Source of the DNA: Bacteroidales bacterium
Lineage (GTDB): Bacteria; Bacteroidota; Bacteroidia; Bacteroidales; UBA4417
Assembly (NCBI GenBank): GCA_016707785.1
Contig: JADJGZ010000032.1
Span: forward strand, 1-64,000
Direction: 5' to 3'
Length of the DNA stretch: 64,000 nucleotides
Shown here: piece by piece, positions 1 through 7,058 of the stretch
How the letters are laid out: each line of letters begins with the position of its first letter
Numbering within the stretch: the first letter of the stretch is position 1
The notes under the pieces: generated by a model
Seen by the model: the letters and a program-made list of their open reading frames with translations, nothing else
Databases searched by the model: none
What the model was told of the DNA's origin: nothing
Made by a program: the position numbers and the translations under genes

Positions 1-1668
1 AATACCCATGATGATTCCACCATTGGGATCACTGGCTGTGCCTGAAATCTTTATCGGAATATTTGGGAAATCAGATCCATGAGCAGGTGATAAAATCACT
101 GAAACAGGTGCTACCTGGTCACTTGAGCTGATGCCATCAATCAGGTTGTTTTGAATAGTATTAGGCGCCACACCCATATCTGCAAAAATATTCACAGTGG
201 CTTGTTGCATATCCCTGTCTGGCGCCTGGTTTCCATTATCATGAATTGAATCAAGTCCCCATGACCATTGCATAGAGCCAACAGCAAAAATCAAAGCTCC
301 GCTCTCATGTTTGTAGAGTGTCAGATAGTGATCCTTATTGCGGTACCTGGTATGCGAAAGCCTTACCTGGTGTTTAGGATAGAAATCTGCAAACTCGGGC
401 TGGTACGGATCCCATTCATCTCCCAGGGAGCCATGATTTAATATCTTCACTTCTGTCGATTCCAGGTCTTTTACACTGGTATTCCTCCAGAAATTATGAT
501 CTTTATAGGTGGCAGGAACGTGAACTGATGCTTTCCCATCTTCCCAGCTCATTTGTCCGGAAAGGCTGTTCTCCGGTTTGCAGCCATCAGTTTCACCATA
601 GGGTGGATTGCAACCTTCCCTCCATAGTCCTGTCCAGGTGTCAGGCAAGGGGTCGCATTTGCCTCCGCAGCTGTACTCACCTAAGGTTCCTTCCTTGTAG
701 CAAACCATTGTCCGATAGTTATCTTCCCATCTTGTCTTCCAATAGCATTCATTGCCTGAGAAAAAGGCCAGATTCACCCCTGTATCCCTTGCATTCTCAA
801 ACCTTGTGCGTTCACTTAGTGACCAGTATTCATCATGGCCAACAGATAATAGCACCTTATGATCCGCAAGTGTTATAGGAGAGTTATCCCTGCTCATATC
901 TAGGTCGGTTGAATAGGATACATCATACCCATTTCTTTCAAGCCACCGAATCATTGGGTACTCTGAATCAAATAACCAGTCTTTTGTCCCATTGCCCCCA
1001 CCATCACCATTCCTGGTAAAAAATGGCCTGTCGTAACTTACTTTAACTGCATGCCCGAATTCTGCAATGGGACCTACATAAAGACTATGTCCTCCATAAC
1101 TGTTATAAGCCTGCCAGGTGGCATCTGAGGTCTTGAAAAGCAAATCTGAATAGGAATTGTCATCTCTAACAATAAACACAAGGTGAGAGGATCCATTATT
1201 ATCCAATCGGGTAAGTTTGGCAAAATAAATTCCAGAAACGGCTGTTGCCGGCACATGCCACGAAGCTGTCTCACTCCAGTTGCTACATTCGGTTCGTCCT
1301 GTCTGAGGATCATAATTTGGCTCAGGTTGTGCAATTCCTGAAAAAGTTCCCAGGTCTGCCTGCAAGCGAGCACCCAGGCCTTGATAATAACCTAAGCGGT
1401 AAATCTTAATGCTAAAATCGGAAACAGGGTCTACATCAATCTTAAAATGTATTGTAGAATCCTTGTTTACACTGATATCAGTAGCAAATCCCTGTATCGA
1501 CTCATCTCCGACTTCTACAATTTCCCACTCAGAACTTGGGTTGCCGGGTAAAGCGTTTTCCGTGACTATTGGATTTTGTCCAATAACCATACAAACACTG
1601 AAAAAGAAGAGTATAAACAGGGAAATCCACCTGTTAGAAATATGTTTTGTTTTGTAGAAAGATAACAT
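1..1668 (-). CDS. Secreted N,N-dimethylformamidase beta-subunit-like protein (C-terminus outside window)
   Basis: An open frame of 556 codons runs from an ATG at 1668 to the left edge with no stop, so the C-terminus is missing. It opens with a short basic stretch and a hydrophobic segment ending near VIGQ, a plausible export signal. Residues about 40-110 look like a beta-sandwich. The central part carries GHDEYWS at residues 277-283, followed by ENARDTGVNLAFFSGNE and several Cys residues, a pattern I associate with the large-subunit-like domain of N,N-dimethylformamidase. The last visible residues (VAPVSVILSPAHGSDFPN) look like the start of a bacterial Ig-like domain, so a T9SS tail may follow beyond the edge. 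The family resemblance is recognised from memory; the real substrate is unknown and need not be dimethylformamide. The gene stands alone, divergent from the aldehyde dehydrogenase. Confidence 0.72.
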   Translation of the reverse strand, partial: MLSFYKTKHISNRWISLFILFFFSVCMVIGQNPIVTENALPGNPSSEWEIVEVGDESIQGFATDISVNKDSTIHFKIDVDPVSDFSIKIYRLGYYQGLGARLQADLGTFSGIAQPEPNYDPQTGRTECSNWSETASWHVPATAVSGIYFAKLTRLDNNGSSHLVFIVRDDNSYSDLLFKTSDATWQAYNSYGGHSLYVGPIAEFGHAVKVSYDRPFFTRNGDGGGNGTKDWLFDSEYPMIRWLERNGYDVSYSTDLDMSRDNSPITLADHKVLLSVGHDEYWSLSERTRFENARDTGVNLAFFSGNECYWKTRWEDNYRTMVCYKEGTLGEYSCGGKCDPLPDTWTGLWREGCNPPYGETDGCKPENSLSGQMSWEDGKASVHVPATYKDHNFWRNTSVKDLESTEVKILNHGSLGDEWDPYQPEFADFYPKHQVRLSHTRYRNKDHYLTLYKHESGALIFAVGSMQWSWGLDSIHDNGNQAPDRDMQQATVNIFADMGVAPNTIQNNLIDGISSSDQVAPVSVILSPAHGSDFPNIPIKISGTASDPNGGIIMGI

Positions 1669-2390
1669 GGAACAGTTTATTAATGCACCAAATTGAAATT
1701 ACTTATTTGTCTCGTTTAGCAATACCGGGAATTAACTTCTATCGAATCACATTCAGCCTTCAATAATTCAGAATTAATATATAGATATTGGGGATTTACC
1801 CTCACCGAGCTGTGTAATCGAGTTTTTATGAGTTTCATCTTGTGATTGTGTTATTTAGTATCATCCCTTTTTCAAATGCTGAGAAATAAACCATCTCTCC
1901 CCGATTTTGATTGTTGATCAAAGAGAGAAAAGTTTATTACATTTCGCCAACTAATGCGAATGACTTCATCTATAATTCTTTAACGCAAGATATATGCCAT
2001 TCTTAATAATTAATGAGCATCAGGCTAATAGAGCTTTTCTATTTACCTTTTCAATTGCCATTGTCCCAAAATATGTTCAAAGGTTTCAAAATGGGACAAT
2101 ATTCGTATGTGTTTATGACTTCAAATTAAAGTTTTGATAGAGATTACATACACTAACTGATCTAATGATTATAATGTAACCTTTATTGAAAAATATATGA
2201 CCTCTACCTTACCATATTATTGTTCAAAAAGTCAATAGGTAATATCATTTCTTCATTTATTTCTCTAAGTTTTCAGAAAAAATGCAGTTCTTCTGCATGT
2301 TTAACTTTTTACGTAGTTCATTTTACAAAGTTCAACTTGAAAGTGTTCAGTATCTTGCTATATATTTACAGTCTGTTTAACGAATATTTC
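1669..2390. other. Divergent intergenic region, no gene seen
   Basis: About 720 bp of AT-rich DNA lies between two divergent genes. A reading frame joined to the aldehyde dehydrogenase starts at 2220, but its first 57 residues are low-complexity and unlike the family, so I treat them as non-coding. TTG at 2338 and TATATTTAC near 2360 vaguely resemble a Bacteroidota promoter, but the -7 box lacks its final G. No tRNA or riboswitch was recognised. Confidence 0.5.
2060..2100. repeat. Short inverted repeat in the divergent intergenic region
   Basis: ATTGTCCCA at 2060-2068 is perfectly inverted as TGGGACAAT at 2092-2100, with 23 nt between the arms. There is no T-run after either arm, so it does not look like an intrinsic terminator. 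It could be an operator for either divergent gene, or chance. Confidence 0.35.
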
Positions 2391-3809
2391 ATGGAAAAAT
2401 TCAAAATATTTTGCGGTGGGGAATTCCTGGATACTAAGACTTCTCTCAGTATCCTCAATCCTGAAACCGGGAAACCTGTCGGTACGACCAGTCTTGCATC
2501 GGCCGAAATAGTTGAAAAGGCTATTGTTGCAGCCTTGCAGGTAAAGAATTCTCTGAAAAATATGTCCTCTTTCAAACGATATGAGATACTGACTTTTATT
2601 AGAAATGGCATGCTACGCGAGAGGGATTCCTTTGCAGAATTGATTTGCCTGGAATCCGGGAAGCCAATAAGGTTTGCATTTGCTGAAGTGGATCGTTCTA
2701 TTCAATCATTTGCTGTTGCTGCTGAAGAAAGCCGTCGGTTGCCAAGGGAATCAATGTCATTGGATTGGACTCTTCAGGGTTCAAATAAAGAAGGATTATT
2801 AAAGTACTTTCCGATTGGTGTGGTTGCAGGAATCTCTCCGTTTAATTTTCCGCTAAACCTGGCAGTTCACAAAATAGCACCTGCTATTGCTGCAGGCTGT
2901 CCGATCATTCTTAAACCCTCAAGCTCCACACCCTTATCTACATTGAAGTTAAGTCAGATAATTTCAGAAAGTGGACTACCTCATGGGGCAGTTTCTGTGC
3001 TTCCTATGGATCGTAAAACAGGAAATTTGCTTGTAACGGATCATAGGATCAGCTTATTATCCTTTACCGGTTCTCCTTCTGTTGGATGGGAAATGAAAAA
3101 ACAGGCAGGTAAGAAAAAAGTGTTGCTCGAACTTGGTGGAAATGCGGGAGTGATAATTTCAAAAGGTACCCGCATGGAAGAGGCTATACCTAAATGTATT
3201 AATGGTGCATTTTCGTATTCTGGGCAAGTTTGTATTCATGCACAAAGAATTTATGTATTAAAAGAATTGTTTAAGGAATTCGTTGATGGGTTTATTGAAG
3301 GGACACGAAGACTAAAAAAAGGAACCTCTCAGGATCCCGAAACTGATATATCTGTTATGATTGATGAAGCCAATGCCAAAAGAGTCGAATCCTGGATCCT
3401 GGAAGCGGTTTCCGAAGGGGCAACAATCTTATTAGGCGGGCATCGTGAGGGAAGTTATCTGGAACCAACCATCCTGACCGGCACTCAAATGTCAATGAAA
3501 GTATGTTGTGAAGAAGCCTTTGGCCCTGTTGTAGTCGTTGAACCCGTTACGAGCTTTAGCCAGGCCGTAGATCTTATTAATGCCGGATGTTTTGGACTCC
3601 AGGCAGGTGTATTTACTGACAGTATAGAGGAAATGAACAGGGCATTCAATGACCTTGAAGTTGGGGGTGTAATTATTAATGATGTACCTACTTTCCGCGT
3701 CGATCATATGCCCTATGGTGGAGTCAAGGAGTCCGGTTCAGGTCGGGAAGGTATTCGTTTTGCAATGCTGGAAATGATGGAACCCCGATTATTAGTAAAG
3801 AATACTTGA
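2391..3809 (+). CDS. NAD(P)-dependent aldehyde dehydrogenase
   Basis: A 472-residue aldehyde dehydrogenase superfamily enzyme, oxidising an aldehyde to a carboxylate with NAD(P)+ in the cytoplasm. The conserved pieces are in order: SPFNFP with Asn152, ILKPSSSTP with the cofactor-binding Lys175, FTGSPSVG (225-232), LLELGG with the general base Glu247, GQVC with the catalytic Cys281, EEAFGPVV (374-381) and PYGGVKESGSGREG near the end. The length fits the family. The start at 2391 (MEKFKIFCGGEF) is chosen because the in-frame extension back to 2220 is not ALDH-like. The GQVCIHAQR context resembles the lactaldehyde, succinate-semialdehyde and non-phosphorylating glyceraldehyde-3-phosphate branch, but the substrate cannot be fixed from motifs. 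No metabolic neighbours suggest a pathway. Confidence 0.93.
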   Translation: MEKFKIFCGGEFLDTKTSLSILNPETGKPVGTTSLASAEIVEKAIVAALQVKNSLKNMSSFKRYEILTFIRNGMLRERDSFAELICLESGKPIRFAFAEVDRSIQSFAVAAEESRRLPRESMSLDWTLQGSNKEGLLKYFPIGVVAGISPFNFPLNLAVHKIAPAIAAGCPIILKPSSSTPLSTLKLSQIISESGLPHGAVSVLPMDRKTGNLLVTDHRISLLSFTGSPSVGWEMKKQAGKKKVLLELGGNAGVIISKGTRMEEAIPKCINGAFSYSGQVCIHAQRIYVLKELFKEFVDGFIEGTRRLKKGTSQDPETDISVMIDEANAKRVESWILEAVSEGATILLGGHREGSYLEPTILTGTQMSMKVCCEEAFGPVVVVEPVTSFSQAVDLINAGCFGLQAGVFTDSIEEMNRAFNDLEVGGVIINDVPTFRVDHMPYGGVKESGSGREGIRFAMLEMMEPRLLVKNT

Positions 3810-3816
3810 AGTTGAG

Positions 3817-3824
3817 TACTTTTG
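3817..3824 (+). promoter_or_regulatory. Candidate -7 box before the ECF sigma gene
   Basis: TACTTTTG matches the Bacteroidota consensus TAnnTTTG, 80 bp ahead of the sigma-factor ATG and just after the ALDH stop. No convincing -33 TTTG was found at the usual 19-21 bp spacing. Confidence 0.35.
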
Positions 3825-3903
3825 TGACATATTTGTAGTTTTGTGAATCCAATTTGATGAAGCTGCTTTTAAACTCCTGACCCGACTATTATCCAATTGT
3901 ATA

Positions 3904-4479
3904 ATGACAGAAGAAGACCACCTTCTTGTTTCCGGATTAAAAAAAGGTGATCGTGCCATATTTGAGCAGATTTTCAAAGGTTATTATTCAGAACTCTGCA
4001 GATTCACTTTAAGATATGCCGGAGATCCCCTTGTAGCTGAAGAAATCATTCAGGATCTCTTTTTTAAGCTTTGGATGCGGCGCGAAGAACTTACAATCAA
4101 CACTTCGTTACGAAACTACTTATTTAAAGCAGCAACAAATCATTCACTTAACTATATCCGTCACCAGGAATTGCAACGTAAGCATTTTGAGTATGTTGGT
4201 TTCGAAGTAGATGAGATGACCGGAGGAATTCAATCAGATTCTGATGGTGAATTATCTTTAAAAGTGCAGGAGGCATTAATGAAGTTGCCGGAGAAAAGAA
4301 GGAAAATATTCGAAATGAGCAGGTTCGATGGAATGAAATACCATGAAATTGCAGAGCAGTTAGAAATAAATATTAAGACAGTAGAGACGCAAATGACCCG
4401 GGCCCTTGATTTTCTCAGGCATTATCTGAAAGATTATATTTCAGTTATACTGTTGATAATCAATGTAATAAATAGATAA
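3904..4479 (+). CDS. ECF RNA polymerase sigma-70 factor (FecI-like)
   Basis: A 191-residue extracytoplasmic-function sigma factor. Region 2 spans about residues 24-92 (core-binding part AEEIIQDLFFKLW, -10 recognition part SLRNYLFKAATNHSLNYIR). Region 4 spans about 128-180 (KLPEKRRKIFEMSRFDGMKY followed by the helix-turn-helix HEIAEQLEINIKTVETQM). It fits the Bacteroidota sigma-70 family that pairs with FecR. The gene ends 71 bp before fecR, and an ECF-type promoter motif lies in that gap. In this family the FecR partner holds the sigma factor until an outer-membrane signal arrives. A likely target besides fecR is the giant surface-protein gene, which carries the same promoter motif. Confidence 0.93.
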   Translation: MTEEDHLLVSGLKKGDRAIFEQIFKGYYSELCRFTLRYAGDPLVAEEIIQDLFFKLWMRREELTINTSLRNYLFKAATNHSLNYIRHQELQRKHFEYVGFEVDEMTGGIQSDSDGELSLKVQEALMKLPEKRRKIFEMSRFDGMKYHEIAEQLEINIKTVETQMTRALDFLRHYLKDYISVILLIINVINR

Positions 4480-4498
4480 GAAAAAAATATTTTTTTTA

Positions 4499-4535
4499 CT
4501 TGTAGGGGTAAAATCCATTTCAGTTGTCTTTATAG
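4499..4535 (+). promoter_or_regulatory. Putative ECF-sigma promoter before fecR
   Basis: CTTGTAGGGGTAAAAT, about 9 bp, then TTGTCTTTATAG, ending 15 bp before the fecR ATG. GGGGTAA and GTCTT resemble -35 and -10 elements read by ECF sigma factors, and the TAnnTTTG box is absent. The same arrangement with only 5 differences in 37 bp recurs at 10559-10596. I infer autoregulation by the adjacent sigma factor. Confidence 0.65.
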
Positions 4536-4550
4536 TACCCAAAATTAAAT

Positions 4551-5570
4551 ATGTATCTCAGGACCAACCATATTAAGCATGAGCTAACGCGATATCTCTC
4601 AGGGGAATGCACCCCGGAGGAATCTCGCGCTATTTCTGGTTTGATTGAATCTGACAAGAGGTACAATAAACTATTTAAGCAATTATCGGGGACCTGGAAA
4701 TTAACCGAGCCAAAAGCAGCAGGGTTTTCATTCAATGCTGATCTTGCCTGGGAAAATCTGAATACCAGGATTGTTGAACAACCAGTTAAAGTGATCCCTA
4801 TAGTCAGGCATCATAGAAATAACAAAGCTCTTACTGCTAACTTGCTTAAAATTGCTGCAGTTTTATTAATAGGCTTTGGTATTTTCCAATGGGTCGTTTT
4901 TAATAACCCCATGAAATCAATTAATTCAGAAGGTACATCAACAGTTCCGGTTGAACTTTCTGATGGTTCAAAGGTTTTTTTGAATTCATCCTCAACGATA
5001 AAATTCCCTGAAAAATTTGCTGAAAGTAAACGAGAGGTTAATTTTAGGGGTGAAGCTTTCTTTGAGATTACACCTGATGCCCGGCATCCATTTATCATTG
5101 AAGCCGGGGAAACCAGGATCAAAGTCCTTGGAACCTCCTTTAATGTTAAAGCTTATCCGGAAAATGGAACAATAGAAGTAGTTGTCAATTCCGGGAAGGT
5201 TCTTTTCTATTCGGTAAATAAAAACGAGGAACCTATAGAAGAAGTTGAACTTATAAAAGGTGAAAAAGGTATCTTTGACAGGAATTCAAAGAAGATTTGC
5301 AGGCTTCTAAATGATGAACCTAATTACCTGAGCTGGAAAACCGGAATCCTGGTTTTCAATGGTACCTCGCTTGATAAGGTTTTCTCTGTTGTAGGTAAAA
5401 AATATGGAGTCAACTTTAACGTTAATGATAAGGAACTTTATCAACTCAAACTAACTGCCACATTCGATAATGAATCATTGGATGCCGTGCTTGAAGTGCT
5501 AAAACTTGTACATAATTTACAGATTGTCAATAATGGAAAAGATTACCTGGTCGGGAAAAAAGCTGGATAA
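4551..5570 (+). CDS. FecR-family anti-sigma factor
   Basis: A 339-residue inner-membrane sigma regulator. Residues 1-90 are a cytoplasmic sigma-binding domain (ELTRYLSGECTPEESRAI). One membrane span lies at about 97-116 (LLKIAAVLLIGFGIFQWVVF). The periplasmic FecR domain follows at about 127-225, with the typical VELSDGSKVFLNSSSTIKFP and GEAFFEI and with RIKVLGTSFNVKAY. The DUF4974-type C-terminal domain occupies about 266-335 (FNGTSLDKVFSVVGKKYGV); in related systems it receives the signal from an STN domain. The next gene encodes an STN domain, 19 bp downstream, so the three genes form a complete trans-envelope switch. Confidence 0.93.
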   Translation: MYLRTNHIKHELTRYLSGECTPEESRAISGLIESDKRYNKLFKQLSGTWKLTEPKAAGFSFNADLAWENLNTRIVEQPVKVIPIVRHHRNNKALTANLLKIAAVLLIGFGIFQWVVFNNPMKSINSEGTSTVPVELSDGSKVFLNSSSTIKFPEKFAESKREVNFRGEAFFEITPDARHPFIIEAGETRIKVLGTSFNVKAYPENGTIEVVVNSGKVLFYSVNKNEEPIEEVELIKGEKGIFDRNSKKICRLLNDEPNYLSWKTGILVFNGTSLDKVFSVVGKKYGVNFNVNDKELYQLKLTATFDNESLDAVLEVLKLVHNLQIVNNGKDYLVGKKAG

Positions 5571-5589
5571 TCTTACTCATCATAAACAT

Positions 5590-6945
5590 ATGTTATTGAC
5601 ATCACGGTATTACGTTAGGTTTGTATTATTAATTCTAATGTTTTTGATGGCTGGGTATTTAAATGCCCAGCCTTCGCTTTTAAACAGGAAAGTGAGCCTT
5701 TCTGTTATTAATCAACCCATATCTGCAGTACTTCAACAAATCAGCAAGCAAGCTGATATCCGTTTTTCTTATAACCCGGAATTATTATCTCCAACCCAAA
5801 GGGTAACTTTCAATGTGACTGGAAAACCGGTATTAGAAGTATTGAAAATGATTTTCAATGATCCTTCCACTCAATTCAAGGAAATAGGTAATCAGCTCGT
5901 AATCTTCGAAAATGCGGATTGGGAAAAGAATAGCCTTACATTAGCCGAAAAACCTCTTGTTAATGATAAAGTTTCCCCAAAGCCGGCAAATAAGTTAGAA
6001 CCTCTTTTAAAGAGTCCGGATACGGTTTATCTTTCCAAAACGGATACATTATTGATTATTAAAACCGACACTCTAACCATCTTTAAAACTGAAACAATCA
6101 TTCAGCACGACACAACTTTCAAAACAGATACTATTTATCTTTATAAAACTCAGAAACCTGGTAAAGGAATATCTCCAAATTTTGACAGGAACTCAATGAA
6201 AAATCGCAAGTTCCGCGAGAATAACGGGTGGTACGCCGGATTGAATTATGAACATCTGTTTGGAAATACGACGCTCACTTCTACTGAGTCAAATTCATCT
6301 GAACTCCTTATAAAGATGCAACAATCTGTTTCCGGTTCTTACCTGAATTATTCGGTGGAAGCCATGTTTGGTTACGATTATCACCGCTTTGGATTGAGGT
6401 CAGGAATCTCCTATACAAGGCTTGGTGAATCATTTGAATACTCTTTTACCCGTCAGGTGGGAGGCTATTACAAAACAGATACTGTGGAATCCTATTATAC
6501 CGTAAACAGTGCGGATACCTCATGGTATTATATAACAGATTCAAGTTATGTAAATATCGATTATAAAAACTTCAGTTATAAAAACCCCAATGCTTACCGT
6601 TATATTGAGGTTCCTCTGTTATTTAAGTTCAGGTTCATCGCAGGAGAAAATCTGGATGTATATGCTATGGCTGGGCTTATCACAAGTTTAGGAATTGGTA
6701 GAAAAGCACTTTATATCAGAAATGAAGAAGAGTTTCCTGTTGATTGGATAGCCTCTGATATGATGAAGCCAATATTTTTTTCCTGGAAAGCTGGTCTGGG
6801 TGCAGCATATTCATTTGGCGGTAGCATTGGTGTTATGGCTGAGTTTTCTTACAGAAACCAGTTCACATCTCTGCTAATGGATTATCCTGTACAAAAGAAA
6901 TTTTCCCTTTTTAATGTTAAAACCGGTATTTTTGTAAGGCTGTAA
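5590..6945 (+). CDS. STN-domain outer-membrane beta-barrel protein, probable FecR signalling partner
   Basis: A 451-residue exported protein. Signal peptide at about 10-27 (hydrophobic, ending LNAQ). Residues 34-108 form an STN (secretin and TonB N-terminus) domain with VINQPISAVLQQISKQADI and FSYNPELLS. Residues about 145-190 are a linker of repeated KTDT-like units (SKTDTLLIIKTDTLTIFKTE). The rest, about 212-451, has the alternating aromatic pattern of a small outer-membrane barrel and ends in a hydrophobic strand. Normally the STN domain heads a large TonB-dependent receptor; here there is no plug and no large barrel. I infer that the barrel senses a surface cue and the STN domain contacts the FecR C-terminus. 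The start at 5590 is preferred because the frame back to 5506 overlaps fecR and adds no signal-peptide sequence. Confidence 0.8.
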   Translation: MLLTSRYYVRFVLLILMFLMAGYLNAQPSLLNRKVSLSVINQPISAVLQQISKQADIRFSYNPELLSPTQRVTFNVTGKPVLEVLKMIFNDPSTQFKEIGNQLVIFENADWEKNSLTLAEKPLVNDKVSPKPANKLEPLLKSPDTVYLSKTDTLLIIKTDTLTIFKTETIIQHDTTFKTDTIYLYKTQKPGKGISPNFDRNSMKNRKFRENNGWYAGLNYEHLFGNTTLTSTESNSSELLIKMQQSVSGSYLNYSVEAMFGYDYHRFGLRSGISYTRLGESFEYSFTRQVGGYYKTDTVESYYTVNSADTSWYYITDSSYVNIDYKNFSYKNPNAYRYIEVPLLFKFRFIAGENLDVYAMAGLITSLGIGRKALYIRNEEEFPVDWIASDMMKPIFFSWKAGLGAAYSFGGSIGVMAEFSYRNQFTSLLMDYPVQKKFSLFNVKTGIFVRL

Positions 6946-7058
6946 TCCCTGATCCGGCATAACAAATGTTTCTTCTTTTCGTTAGTCCGGTATTCCGGGA
7001 TAACTACATAGGGTTATGCACCAAACATAATTGACCTGTGACAAATTTGAGTACTCGA

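Noticed and set aside
528..878. Plus-strand reading frame of 116 codons
   Set aside because: It lies opposite the minus-strand dimethylformamidase-like gene, whose motifs (GHDEYWS) are clear; the plus frame has no domain or start signal.
2220..2390. 57-codon N-terminal extension of the aldehyde dehydrogenase
   Set aside because: Low-complexity residues unlike the family; the ATG at 2391 gives the normal ALDH N-terminus.
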